Source of the DNA: Selaginella moellendorffii
Taxonomy: Eukaryota > Streptophyta > Lycopodiopsida > Selaginellales > Selaginellaceae
Assembly: GCF_000143415.4 (NCBI RefSeq)
Contig: NW_003314262.1
Span: 596,078 to 660,077, forward strand
Direction of reading: 5' to 3'
DNA: 64,000 nt
Shown here piece by piece: positions 23,666 through 34,634 of the stretch (its first letter is position 1; every line of letters starts with the position of its first letter). The notes under the pieces are model-generated. The model did no database searches and had not been told where the DNA came from. It saw only the letters and a program-made list of their open reading frames with translations. Both the position numbers and the translations under genes were made by a program.

Positions 23666-24577
23666 ATCCACCTCTACTCCTCAAGTCATCCATGACAAGC
23701 CATTGGCCGCAGCAGAAGAGTCTTCCTCATCACCATCATCTCGGCGTCGACTTTTAAAATGTGGTGCTGCATCTATGGAAGATCCACACTCAGCTTTCAA
23801 TTTTGTCTCATGATGATGCTTCTTCACTGGACAATCCCTGCTCAGGTGCCCACGCTTTGAACACGTCCCACACTTCAAATTGAATTCTTGCTTGGTGGCT
23901 GGCTTTTCCTCGGTGCTGTTGGAGTGCTTATTTCCAAGTCGATTAAAGACAGAAGAGCACCCTGCTTGTGCTTGCTTGGCAATCCCATCCTACTCAGCAG
24001 CATTGCCTTCATTTATAACGGTTTTCTCATGCTGGATGAGCTCAATTGCAAGCCCCTTAAACAGAACTGAATTAAACTCTTGATCTATCACAGCAGCTTC
24101 TGGATCCAGCAGTTGAATCTCCACCACTTTGTGCTGAAGCCTAGTGATGTAATCTTGCATGTACTCGTGTGGCTGCTACTCTAGGCTGTATAACTCACTG
24201 CGACGAAGAATCATGTCCACATCTTCTTGCAAGTCCACTCCCATAATTTCACAAATTGACTTCTCAATTCTCCACATTCACGTAGACACTGTAGAGAGGG
24301 CTGAGTCCTCTGCGTAATGCTCCATTTGCCCTAGCATCCAGATCTTTCCAATGGACCTATGTCATCATATGGACATTTTCTCAATCTAGATACCACAGGC
24401 TAGAGTCCCCACCTTATATACCAAAACTGTGCACATTCTTTCCAAGCAAAGAAATTCGCCCCATTGAACTGCTCCATGTCTCTGGAGGAAGAAGACGACG
24501 CCATCCTGTCCTAGAGTCTATGGCACTGGTAGTGCCAAAAAAAATTCTAGATATTGCTCTAATCTCAGATAATCAAT
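23666..24577 (-). repeat. right arm of the internal inverted duplication (reverse gag copy)
   Basis: Read on the minus strand, this is leader plus gag again. It runs from the ATTAGAGCAATA word next to the primer-binding site, through the start codon and the NKWKDLDA region (shortened), to the zinc knuckle (CGTCSKRGHLSRDC at about 23,830-23,880). Small frameshifts break it. With the left arm it forms a near-1-kb palindrome around a loop of about 620 bp. Confidence 0.88.
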
Positions 24578-24818
24578 CAGTGATTGCTCTTTTAGAGAAT
24601 CCACGATATCACGCCAGGAAGGACAAAGCATATACAAATAAAATACCACACAAGTAACATTTAAGTATGTGGCAATTGAGGACCAAGTTGCTAATATATT
24701 TACTAAGGCTCTTCCACCTATTGTTTTCTGGAAACATCAAGAAGCGACTTGTCCTCACAGGGCTCCAGCTAGGTGGGCGGCAGTGGTCACGCTGGTGATA
24801 AAGATCCAGGTGTACCAT

Positions 24819-24828
24819 TGAGGGGGAG
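24819..24828 (+). other. polypurine tract of the copia-type element
   Basis: TGAGGGGGAG ends directly at the first base of the right LTR, the position from which plus-strand DNA synthesis is primed. Confidence 0.75.
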
Positions 24829-24965
24829 TGTTAGAGCCTGAGTCGCATTCCTTCAGTTTAGGGCTTTCTTAGTTTTCTTTCTCATCCTGTGTGAGATCCA
24901 TCCCTTCTGGGAGTGTTCTCACTCTCTATAGAGCAGTAGGCCGTGAGGCCTGGCTTCTCTCATCA
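24829..24965 (+). repeat. right LTR of the copia-type element
   Basis: 137 bp with the same TG...CA ends as the left LTR. It lacks about 12 bases near the left end and has an extra stretch around CTCTATAGAGCAGTAGG. It is followed by the TTGAC target duplication at 24,966-24,970. Confidence 0.9.
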
Positions 24966-25069
24966 TTGACTTGGTACTCGTTTGGCCAAGAGTGTTTTTC
25001 CAGCTCCTACTCCGTGGACTCCAATCTACTTGCTGCTTACGGGGGGCCTCAGCAAGTCTGATACAACCC

Positions 25070-25830
25070 GCTCCATGTTCGTAGATGCTCAAGAACTTTC
25101 CACCGCGAACCTTGGAACCGAACAGTGGAAGGACAATGGAACGCATGGTCGTCAAGTTCTTGTCCTAGAACCTTTCAAACTGTGGTACCGGCCTTCCAGC
25201 AGCTAACCAGCCAACACTTGTCATCCAAAGACGGTCTGTTACTTCATGAGGCTCTCATTGAACCAGCTACACTTCCAAGTGGACGAGACCACGGCATTAT
25301 TAATGCTTATACTTGAAAGTCGACCAGGCAAGCAAAGCAGCACCAAGTTCTTCCCATCATCTCCTCTCGATGTTGTGGCAGGAAAGCCAAGTTTTGCCAA
25401 TATCACCTCACAGTTCATCAAGGGAAAATTCATGCCTGTTGGGAGCCAAAGTCAGTAGTGTGCAGCACGCCCTTAATATTCTCCTGGTTAGGAAGGATGA
25501 CACTTCGTTCCACGTCCAATTCCCCCTATCCAACACCAACACTCTTAAGTCCACCAGACGTGACCTCCACAAGCACCCCAATTTCGCCTCCAACTTCCAG
25601 CATGTAAGACTTGTAAATCCCAGCTTCTTGCATACAACAACACTTGGCAGCGTTAATTGCTGCCATATTGTTGATCTCTAGCAGCACTAGCGCACTGTGC
25701 TGCCAGCAGTTGCCAGAGGCAATAGCACAGCAGCATGAGGATAGACAAAGAAAAAGAGAAAGAGCCAACCATTGAATTGTCACAGTACTGCTGCCTGAGT
25801 CAAAATAGAAAATCAGACACACAAGAAAGA
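25070..25830 (+). pseudogene. broken 3' portion of the PhoD-like gene
   Basis: Segments matching the intact gene at 17,679-19,927 appear in order: the MFVD...ELSTA block (25,075), the LGTEQWKD block (25,115), GRQVLVLE (25,147), the QQLTS and tyrosine-rich blocks (25,195-25,300), and the last-exon block KPSFANITSQFIKGKFM (25,383-25,436). Large parts are deleted and the metal-binding GGDVHCGGH motif is gone. About 280 bp of unrelated sequence interrupts the tail (roughly 25,450-25,730). The 3' flank (25,730-25,920) matches 19,840-20,050 closely. This is the decayed partner of the intact phosphatase gene. Confidence 0.85.
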
Positions 25831-25920
25831 GTTACACGAGCTCACGAAAGCTCATTATTTTACATTGACCACTTGTCACTAAATAGTACAAAGATCTCTC
25901 AGTAAAAGCTTACATTTGTT

Positions 25921-28505
25921 TTAAAAATCGTCGCTCCAAAGGTCTTTCATCATCGACTTTACGTCAATGGATCGTTCCCGGAGCTTCTCCTGCACGTAAA
26001 CATCCCTCCCAATCTCGAGAATTCTATACTCTACCTCTTCAAGCGGTTTTCCTGCGTAGTTTTCAACATGGCCCTTCTTGAGCACTGTCACCTGGAATCC
26101 AGACTCGCTTGCTTCGCGAAGGAGTTCCTGTACAAGCCATAAAAGCAAATAAATCGAATCGTTCGAACAAAGAAAAGCAAAGAATTCCTTACCTTTGGTT
26201 CGAATGGAATCACTCGAGCACCAGTGGCTCCTCCAAGCTTGTTGATCTCAGGTACAAGAGTGCGGCAAAAGTTGAGTGCCTCGTTATGATCTTCGAATCC
26301 AACCACATGTAGCTTCTCTCTGGAATCGCCTTCCAACGCCATGTTCATAGAATAGAGACCAGGAGAAACTTTCTGCTCCTCATTCTGCAGCAGTATACAC
26401 TGCAAGGGAGAGTATCAGAAACCAAAGGAATAAAAAAATAATCATGCAACTTACCGCAACATATCTCAACTGATGCCACCAGAGAGTATCCGCCTTGGAA
26501 GGTTTTGAATCGCGGTACTTGCTGGCCAGACTTTGTAGTGACTGCGTTTTATACTTCTCTTGCATCTTCTCAAAGCGTTTCATCTCCTCGTCGCCAAGAG
26601 TTTCACCCTGCTTCCTCGCCTCTTCTTTCAGCTCCGCGTGCCAGCGACGTAAGAGCTCACGCTGCCCGTCAGGTCCCTGGAAAAAGAGTCTCAGCGTTTC
26701 TTCCACCTCCTCTTCGGTTAACCATTCGTCCAAGTCCTTTCCAATCTCCTTCAGAAGCTTTCGCACTTTAGGATCCGTCTCCGTGTCATATCTCCGTTGT
26801 ATCTCTTTCGGCCACACTTTCTTCTTGTTACTCTGCTGCTTCGTTTTCTTCAGGTCTGGTTGATCGGTGCTCACTGGCTTACGCTTCACGGCGCCACTAC
26901 TGCTGCCCGTTACGACTGTCTTTTGCGGATTACAATCCGGTTGCCACTCAGCTTTCTTTCTCCCGGGAATCGTCGGTAAAGAATCGTCAGTCTCTTGCTC
27001 CTGAGATTTTTTCTGTTTTTTTTGTGCATCGGAAGCTGTAAAGGACAAGAGGTAAACGTTAGAACACGAAATTCTAGCAAAACATCCGACTTACAAATGC
27101 GCTCCATTATCCAGGCCTTGATCGGTTCAGCTTCGCTCCCCAGCTCCGTTTCCAGTCCATTGAAAAGAATATCTTTCGAGTCAGGAGGCATGCCATGGAA
27201 CAAAGGTTTTCCTCTTCGCTCGTTCTCCTGGGCCTTGAGCAGAATGCACCGCAGCACTTCGTCCTTCTTCCAGATATGTTGTGTAGCAGCAACTTCAGCG
27301 CTCGAAAGATTTTCATTGCTGGCTCTTGTTGGTGGAGTATGTGAGCTCGGCGCACGCTGTGGCGAGGACGAAGTCTGAGAGAGTGACGATGTAGGTGGCG
27401 AGTTTTCCTTCGCGTGCTTATCGGACCGAAGAACTTCGCAAGCTTGTTCATACGTCGTGATAAACCTCGTTCTCTTAGCACTAGCCTCTTGCTTCTCTTC
27501 AGTCCTCCCACTAAGCTCTTTTCCAGTCTCCTGGCCCTTTATCACCACACCATCGCTGCCTGGAAATTCTGCGTGCTTATCAGAACGAAGAACTTCGCGA
27601 GCTTCTTCATACGTCGTGATAAACCTTGTGCTTTCACCACCAGCCCGTTGATTCGTTTCATGTCGCCCACTTAGCTCGTTTCCAGTCCCGTGACCATTGA
27701 TCACCGCTCCATCACTGTCACTCGACCCTGGCTGAGAAGCGTCTGATTCTCGAATGAGCTCGAGTTGCCGAGAAAGATCCATGAAATCTGGCTTCGGCGT
27801 GTTCCTGTCGAGTTCGTCTCCATTCTGCTTCCTCAAAAGCTGTACCCGAGCAGCGGCCGGAAGACGAAGAGGTGGAGGTAAACTCTCTTCAGCGGCAGCA
27901 TCATCACCAATACTCTCATCCATCGTTGCCTGCCTTGCCATGTCTCGAATCTTCGCGATTCTTTCTTCCTCTTCCTCGCTCATCGCAGGAGTAGCAACCG
28001 CTTCTACGTGTAGTAGCTCCTCGTCAAAGTCCAGTTTTTCCATCGTTGTCCCCTGGAAAGCTCGAGCTGGCGCTGGGACTTCCACTCCTCTCTCCCTCTT
28101 CGCCAAGGAAGAGATGATAGTCGAGACAGCCATCGCCAAGCCAGCCACAAACCCGCCGAGAAGAAAAGGCCGAGCTTGCTGGAGTCCAAAACTCCTCGCT
28201 GCTGGAAGCGTCGAGCTCAGCTCCACCTTCGCAAAATTCCACCTTGACAGCATCACTTCCTTGCTGGAATCCATCTCCCTGGCCTTGAAAATCCTCTCCA
28301 ATGCCACGCTCTTGAAAGAAATCGCTGGGAAACCACACCTGGCCTTGGCGGGCGCGTCGCCCACGCCCCATTCTCTGGCAAAACCATCTTTCAATCCCCT
28401 GATTCGTGCTGCCCTGGTGCCGGATCTTCGACGATTGCCGCTGCTGCTGGGGATTGGAAGCGCTGGGCGGTAGAAGGAGCTCCCCAGCAGCAGCCCATTC
28501 GCCAT
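25921..28505 (-). CDS. EMB1703-like plastid protein of unknown biochemical role
   Basis: Four exons (minus strand): 28,505-27,095, 27,035-26,455, 26,399-26,193 and 26,127-25,921. The introns are GT-AG and the joined frame encodes 801 residues. The N-terminus is Ser/Arg-rich (MANGLLLGSSFYRPALPIPS) like a plastid transit peptide. A hydrophobic segment follows near residues 115-135 (PFLLGGFVAGLAMAVSTII), then acidic and low-complexity regions with an internal duplication. The conserved C-terminal half contains TLWWHQLRYVACILLQNEEQ, LHVVGFEDHNEALNFCR and LEEVEYRILEIGRDVYVQ, ending with MMKDLWSDDF. This C-terminal pattern resembles the plant embryo-defective 1703 family as I remember it; I cannot confirm it without a search. 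A GTG in frame upstream is ignored. It is convergent with the PhoD relic. Confidence 0.78.
27410..27720 (-). repeat. duplicated ~52-codon segment within the EMB1703-like gene
   Basis: Two adjacent protein segments each run SDGxVI-G--TG-ELSGR, then TRFITTYE-A-EVLRSDKHA. The second copy carries EEKQEASAKR where the first has ETNQRAGGES. The DNA repeats are visible directly (CTTATC-GA-CGAAGAACTTCGC and TACGTCGTGATAAACCT twice). Confidence 0.88.
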
Positions 28506-28518
28506 AAACCCTAAACCC
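28506..28518. promoter_or_regulatory. telo-box just upstream of the EMB1703-like start codon
   Basis: AAACCCTAAACCC abuts the ATG at 28,505 on its 5' side, so it lies in the leader or core promoter. The remaining 28,519-28,733 interval separates this gene from the stop codon of the PWWP gene and shows nothing else. Confidence 0.45.
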
Positions 28519-28733
28519 CCGCCACCCACATTGCTCCTCTTCTACAAAAAATGTACGTTTGCTCCTTCCACCATAGCTAGAATTTCGCGTCTCTTTCTTT
28601 CCTCTCCATCGTCTCCCTCGACGGACGAGGAGAAGATAAACCCCTCTTTCGTCTCTCTCTCCATCGATGACAAGAACTTTTCTTCTTCATCGCCTTCGTC
28701 TTCCTTGATGTAGAGAATCCCCGTATCGTCTCG

Positions 28734-30789
28734 TCAGGAACACACCACCCCTCGGAGTCGATTCAAAGCCACACTGACGGGAACCAGCGTCGCCACTGGC
28801 CACTTCGGTGGAGCTTTTGAGCTCAAGAACCCAAACCCATTCTCCGGCTGCCTCCTCTTCTCCTCCGAGATCGATGCCAAAGTCCGGATTTTCTTCGAGG
28901 CCAGGACTGCCTTCTTGAGGAGCTTCTTCGACAGTGCCTCCTTGGATCTCTTCTTGCCGGTGCCTGGAACTTTGGTGGTGTAATCGTCGTCGCTCGTCGC
29001 TAGAATCTCCGAGCGTGGAGTTCTCTGCCGGGCCGTTCGCTTTGCCGTCTGCCAAGGCTTTGGAGAGGTTGCGAGCTCGCCACTGTAGTTCTTCAACCTT
29101 TTCTTCCTCGTCCCCAGTATCCCCTCCACAACTTCCACGGACACGGGGTATCCGCAGACTGTCTTTCCAGTAATTGTACTGCTGAGCGAAACCACGGGCA
29201 CGGGTTGCTTCTCATACCGAGTTCGTGGATGTACGAATCCTGCAAGCCAAAGGACCAGGCATAAGAAAAACAAAAAGAAAGAACACAATGTACCTTCTTT
29301 CCAGTTCTCCTTTTGATCATCAGATGGACAGCACGCGGTTACAGTATCCTCGGCCTCCACTTTGAGTTTGCCTTTTCCACTACGACATGCCGATGCTGTG
29401 CCGACGTCAAACCGCGAGACGGAGGCAGTCGGCTGTGAAGAATTCGGCTCCCCTTTCCTCTGCTTTGTCACCTTCTGGACATCTCCAGCACTGTCCACGA
29501 CAAGGGATGCCAACGTCCTTGGTGGCATCGACGCCTTCTTCTTGCTCCCCTTCTCCTTTTTCACAGGAGGCTTTTCCTCCTGTGTAATTCCCGTTGGAGA
29601 AGCAGATGTATGAGACGGCAGCGTCGTTCCCTCGCATGCCACCACTGCTACGTCCTTGCTGTTGTAACTGGCGCTGTGAGCATCGAGAAAATGCGCTGCG
29701 GGTTTATCCTGAGCTGATGACACTAGCTGCAAAGTCTCTTGCGTCGACTCACACTCGTCCGAGAGCTTGTCTTCGCCTTCGCAAACCCCTTCAGCTTTCA
29801 CTGCCGGATCATCCTGATTCTCATTGTCCCGCTCCAGCGTCTCCAAAACCTGTAAAATCGGTCTTTTCCTGTCGCGCCTTTTGGACGGAGCTTCTTCTGC
29901 TCGTCCGGATGACCGCTTTCGCTTTAATGCCTTGACTTGATCTGGGACCGTCTGCTGCATGCTTTCGTCCAAAGGTGGTGCCTCGACCTCGGAAGAGCCA
30001 TCCAGTCCTTCCACAGTTGTGATTTTGGACGAAGTACCGGCGGATACCAAGTCTTGTAATCCACGCATTCTCGGAAGTAATGCCGCTCCATCCTCCAAAT
30101 CCGAGGTTTCCCGGTCCTTGGCAGTTTGTGCCTTTTTCTTGGAGACTTTGCGATTGACCCCGCTCGTATCACCATTTCCCTTCTTTGGTTGATCTCCACC
30201 ACCATCTACGCTCTTCTGCTTGCCTTTGAGTTTTGATTTCTTCCCGCCTGTGCCAACGTACGCGGTCTTCAGCTGCTCGATCTGTTCCTTCTCGAGCTCT
30301 ATAGCATCTACGATTGCGTCTTCCCTGCGAGCATACTTTTCCCTCCTCTTCGACTGTCCCGCCATTGCCTGAGCTTTCTCGATGCAGTCATCAAACTCCC
30401 CGCATCTGAACGGCTTCACTCTCTTCGACTTCTCAATATTGTACCAATCCCTGTAAGAAAAACAAAACCAAACGAGATTTAGAACCCGAGCATCGGAGAA
30501 TCAAAAGAGAGCAAGCAATCGCAAAAAGACTAGCACCAAAAACAAACAAAGAACACGAGAGTGAGAGAGATACAAAAAGAACCAGACAAGGAACTTACAC
30601 ACTTGCATCGTCTCGACCAAGAAGCTTAACCGGAGTTCCAGATCTCGGAGACATAACATTCGATGCTAAGAGCTCCTTCTTACTAATAATTCGTCCAGGC
30701 CACCAGGAGCCATTCCTCCGCCTCACCCACACTATGGTCCCTGGAACAGGCTTCACATTGGTCGGAGGCTTCTTACTCGGGCTTGGCAT
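28734..30789 (-). CDS. PWWP-domain chromatin protein (plant type)
   Basis: Three exons (minus strand): 30,789-30,599, 30,450-29,294 and 29,239-28,734, giving 617 residues. The PWWP/Tudor-like module occupies the first 65 residues (PGTIVWVRRRNGSWWPGRI). Then comes a segment that spans the first splice junction and is highly conserved in plant members (LLGRDDASVDWYNIEKSKRV, followed by KPFRCGEFDDCIEKA). The rest is long, charged and disordered, with many Lys/Arg clusters of nuclear-localisation type (KRKRSSGR, SKRRDRKRP). The family is expected to bind methylated histone tails and DNA; this is family knowledge. The C-terminal 150 residues (PVSVEVVEGILG, APPKWPVATLVPVSVALNRL) look conserved too. 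Confidence 0.9.
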
Positions 30790-31236
30790 ACTTTTAGAAG
30801 AATTCTACTCTCTCTTCTCTTCCCGGGGCGCTCTCTCTCTCTCTCTCTCTCTCTCTTCCTCTTTTTTTCCCTTAAACTTTGAGAGAAATCCCACTTCACT
30901 CACCACACAGAGAGAATGCAGGCAAGCCACTTCCCAAGCTGTCCAAACTCGATCGTGTCGTGCTGAATGCGAGAAAAATGTAGCAATCTACTGCTAATGG
31001 AACCAACCTAGAAACCCTGGAGCTCGATGCCACACCCACGGCCGACGAATCTGGCGCCGCCTCAAGCTCGGCAGCAGTGCGACAGCTCTGGCCACAAATC
31101 CACAGCGCCTTCCACAATCCCTGATTGCTGCGACGCCTCCATTCTCATCCAGCCATATCCCCTACCTTTCTTTCTACTACCACTCTCGTGTAAACCCTAA
31201 TGCCCAGTAACTCTGCTCACGCTGTGGATTTCTAAC
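30790..31236. other. intergenic region with (CT)n tract, promoter of the PWWP gene
   Basis: A (CT)13-type run lies at 30,831-30,856, about 45 bp upstream of the PWWP start codon, in the position of a leader or GAGA/CT-rich core element. Nearer SAS-6 there is a TAAACCCTAAT telo-box-like word at about 31,192. No gene was seen. Confidence 0.55.
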
Positions 31237-33838
31237 TTAAGCAGCCATTGGAGAGCCCAGCCGGATAGAGCTCTTCTTCTCTCCCCTTTGCTCGTCCAAT
31301 TCCCTGTCTCTGCTTGGAAGATCTCCCACTGCTGGGCTCGCGAATGAGAGCTGCGGCTTTGGGAGACCATTTCTCGTCAGCTCCAGAGTGAAAAACTTCC
31401 TCTCCTTGCACAAATTCTCGGCCTTGGCATTGAGCTCGGCGAGCGGTGGCTTGAAAGTAACTTTGCTCGTGAATCCTGGAATGCTGCTACCACTACCACC
31501 ACCACCACCACCACCATCACCTGTGACTGCCTTTGCTACTGCCGAGCTTGGAGATTTGGAGGTGATGCTCGTCGCTGATATCGATGGCTTGAGCTGGAGG
31601 AGATTGTGGGTGTTGGACGGGAGGAGAGGACCTCTTGGTGATGGAGTCGAGGAGATTGCCGAGGAGAGTGAGAGAGCTCGGCTGGTAGTGCTGTACTTGG
31701 CGTACTTTCCAAGCTGTGCATCAGTGAGTTGCTGATTCAGCCACCTGGAGAAAAAGCACAAGATCAATCCACAGATAGCTCTAGCGAGCAAGCTTACTGG
31801 ATCATCTGCTGGTTCGACTTGAGAGATTCCTGGGAGTCCTCCATTTTCTTCTGGAGATCCGCTTCCTGTGTAGGTACGAAGATCTCACCTCAGCAAAAGA
31901 AAGGAAGCTATAGCTATATTGTAGAGTTACCTTTCTCTTTGATGCTTCAATCTCTAGCTTTAGAGCTGCGATTTCCTGCTTGAGAGCAGCAATCTCGGCG
32001 ACATTCTTCTCGACTGTTGCCTGTCGCTCCTGAAGTAGCGTCTCCTGTTGTGCTGTAACCTGCGTTTTCAGCTTCAACTTTGCCTTGCTCGACTTTATCT
32101 CGGCCTGGAGCTTCTCTATCGTCTGGTTTGCCTTGTTTGCCTCGGCAACGCGGGCCGCGGCCTTCTCCTCGGCTTTCTCCGCGGCAGCCTGTGCATCTTT
32201 CAACGATGACTCTAGCGCCGCCCTGTAGAGCCATCCACAAAAATTTTAGCCTCGCATTCCAAAACACCAGGACACTACGACGAACCTAGTTATAGTGATA
32301 CTCTCGAGCTGGCCCGATATGTTGCCGATCAGCTCGCTTTTGCTTTGGACCTACAACACATCGAGAAACTCAATTCACTGTCTGTTTCGGTAAAAGAGAG
32401 ACACCAGTTCAGCGTACTTCCTGCTCCAAAGCTGCCAGACGAATCAGGTTATCATTCAGCTGCTTTGACGAGACTTGGAGTTCTTTATCCACGCTTTTGT
32501 TCCTCGTACGTAAGGTATCGCACTCCTGCGGCAACAGATTTAAAAAGGAAAGTAGTCATGGATTTGATGTGCTATACCACTTCACAAACCTGTTGCCTTT
32601 CTTGCAACTCCTTGTGCATAAGTTCTAGCTTTGTTTTCAGCTCCGCTATTGTTATTTCCAGGCCATGCCTTGTCGAAGTCAGCTCCCTGACCTGGACATA
32701 CGCACTCACGAAATGAAGACGTCAAAATTCGACAAGATTTGTTGCGTCACCTGTTTATCCAGATCTACAACTTGGTTCTCGTGTTGTCCGGCTTTTTGAA
32801 TCAGTCGGTATTCCATTTCAGCCTTTTCGCGTTCCAGCCGCCCTTTCATTTCCAGGCACTCTTGCAAAGACTACGAGAAAAAGGAAACATTAACAACGAT
32901 AGGCATGCTTTAAACACCTCCAACCTTTTCTCTCTCGCGAGCCAACTCCCTTGCGTGCTTTACTTGGAGCTCACTAATGGAACGTGATTGCATCTCGTTG
33001 GAATCGGCAAGTTCACTGCATGCAAAACGTCACCCTTAACACCCGAGAAAGGAACGATCAAGTGTCTTGCTCACCTGCGGAGCTCTCCAACATCTTGAAG
33101 AGAACTCTCTAACGATTCTAGAGTTCTTCGTAGCTTTTCATGAAGATCAACGTTTGCACCCTGCTCGAAACAACGAGGCCCAGCTAAAATCATACAGAAA
33201 AGGCAGCCTTACCTTGTACTCGGCAAGTCGTCCGGCAAGGTAGCTCTTGATTGTACTATCATTTCCTTGTCTAAAGCACAGGGAGAGATGGCTGAGATGC
33301 TTGAATTGGTTCGTTTCCACCACACTAAACGTCGAGTCCCCGGTGCGAACGTTAAGTATCGCCAAGAACCTGTTTGATGATCCACATTTGACATAGCATA
33401 AAGAAAAAACTGGGGGACGAAAAACCTTGGCGCCTCGCCAGCACCAGCTCTGATACAATGCTCGAGTAGCTCTATGAATTTGTGGGGAAACGTCCCAAAA
33501 TCCACTAGAATGCACTGCTCCACCTTGAGTCCCTGGAAATCGTCCTCATTCACTTCCAGTGAGTACAAGAAGAAGGGATCGAGCTCGTTTGTGATCTGGA
33601 TTTGCAAAACCTACACGACAAATTCCCTCGATGAGCTGCGGACTAGAAATCCAACTCTTACCTTTGTGGATCGGCGATGCTTGCTGAGGCCCATAATAAT
33701 CCGGACCGTGAGCTCCACTAGGCGATCCTCGGAGGGGGACTTGATCCTCACCGGCACGGCCTTCTCGAAGAGCACGGAGCTGCTCTCGATGCCGCCATTG
33801 CTAGCGCTGGGCCGAGAAGCGGCGCAAGGATCTTCCAT
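31237..33838 (-). CDS. SAS6: SAS-6 centriole cartwheel protein
   Basis: A gene of roughly a dozen short exons. The first four are 33,838-33,662, 33,610-33,426, 33,369-33,213 and one beginning at 33,160; the stop TAA is at 31,237. The N-terminal head carries the SAS-6 signature: FLYSLEVNEDDFQGLKVEQC, ILVDFGTFPHKFIELLEHCI, then STFSVVETNQFKHLSHLSLC and RQGNDSTIKSYLAGRL. A long coiled coil follows (ESLESSLQDVGELR, SELQVKHARELAREREK, KAEEKAAARVAEANKANQTI). The disordered tail includes a Gly run and ends LGSPMAA. SAS-6 heads oligomerise into the nine-fold ring that templates the centriole or basal body. In land plants it is kept only where sperm are flagellated, so it is informative about the organism. 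It shares a 199-bp divergent promoter with MED30. Confidence 0.94.
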
Positions 33839-34037
33839 GGGAGCCGATCGATCGAAACCTATTTTCTCGGCGGTAGCGCCCGAAAGAACTAGATTATTGC
33901 GAAGCCGCGAACGCCATTCAAAGACTGGAAGAGCAAAGAATGGGAATATTATAAATCTTGGCCCGCCTGCCACGTCACTGCTACCACATTGCCACGTCAT
34001 TAGGACTTCCGCCACGTCATCTTTAGGGCTCTTGACG
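33839..34037. promoter_or_regulatory. bidirectional promoter between SAS-6 and MED30
   Basis: Only 199 bp separate the two start codons, so both core promoters must lie here. Repeated CCACGTCA words (33,967-34,020) resemble ACGT-core bZIP sites, and TTTAGGGCT stands 16 bp before the MED30 start. Confidence 0.6.
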
Positions 34038-34634
34038 ATGGAGGAAACCAAGCTCAAGGCGATGGCGATCGAGGGGCAGAAGCAGCTGGAAATCGCAGTG
34101 CAATCGGCGCACCAGATCCTCAACTCTCTCAATGAGGTTCTTAGCAATCCGGCGCTCTGGGAAGGCGGCGGCAAGGAAGAGGCCGGATGGGCGGCGGTGG
34201 ACGATGCGCGGCAGAAATACAAGGCGGCGACGACTGCCCTGAGAGGAATCGTCGCTGCGATCTTCAACCATCCTCAGGTACCACATTCTTCCCTTCCAAG
34301 CTCAGAGAAACTCCCATTTTGTGCTCTCGAGAACTCTGATCAACATTTATCCTTGGAAGCTCTGACAAATTCTCTTCTTTGCCCTTAGATGATGAGCTTG
34401 GATGTGGATTCCACTGTGGAGAAGGCAGTGGATCAAGCGGAGATTGATAGGCTCCAGAAGCAAACGGTGGAGCTTCGAGAGGTGAGCCAAGCAAAAGCTC
34501 TCTTTTTCTCTTGATGGACTGAGCAGCATTTCCAGGAGATTGTAAGGAAGAACGATGTTCTCAAGCAACTCATCACACAAATGAGGGAACTTGTTAGAGA
34601 CATTTCAATGTGGCAAACACCACCACCCTCCTAA
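34038..34634 (+). CDS. MED30: Mediator complex subunit 30 (MED30), plant form
   Basis: Three exons: 34,038-34,277, 34,389-34,481 and 34,536-34,634, encoding 143 residues. The order of features matches plant MED30: an N-terminal helix (EGQKQLEIAVQSAHQILNSL), a segment with NPALW, a helix beginning ARQKYKAATTALRGIVAAI, then a charged helix (AEIDRLQKQTVELREEIVRK) and a conserved end (LITQMRELVRDISMWQTPPPS). Mediator bridges transcription factors and RNA polymerase II in the nucleus. The protein is short compared with flowering-plant versions because the Ser/Gly-rich loop is missing. Confidence 0.85.

Larger units (their letters stand above)
21893..24965 (+). mobile_element. complete but non-autonomous Ty1/copia-type element (3,073 bp)
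   Basis: Bounded by two 137-bp LTRs that start TGTTAGAG and end CTCTCATCA, with 5-bp target duplications TTGAC outside. The interior, in order, is a primer-binding site, gag, a protease/GAG-pre-integrase fragment, an inverted second copy of the leader and gag, a short RNase H end (matching the usual ED-Q-ANIFTKAL motif at about 24,680-24,710) and a polypurine tract. Most of integrase and reverse transcriptase is missing, so it could move only with help from a relative. The two LTRs differ by several indels, so the insertion is not very recent. It lies inside the NBS-LRR/PhoD debris field. Confidence 0.9.

Noticed and set aside
28531-28713. Small frame between the EMB1703-like and PWWP genes
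   Set aside because: Ser-rich composition only; it occupies the short leader/terminator interval with no splice or family evidence.
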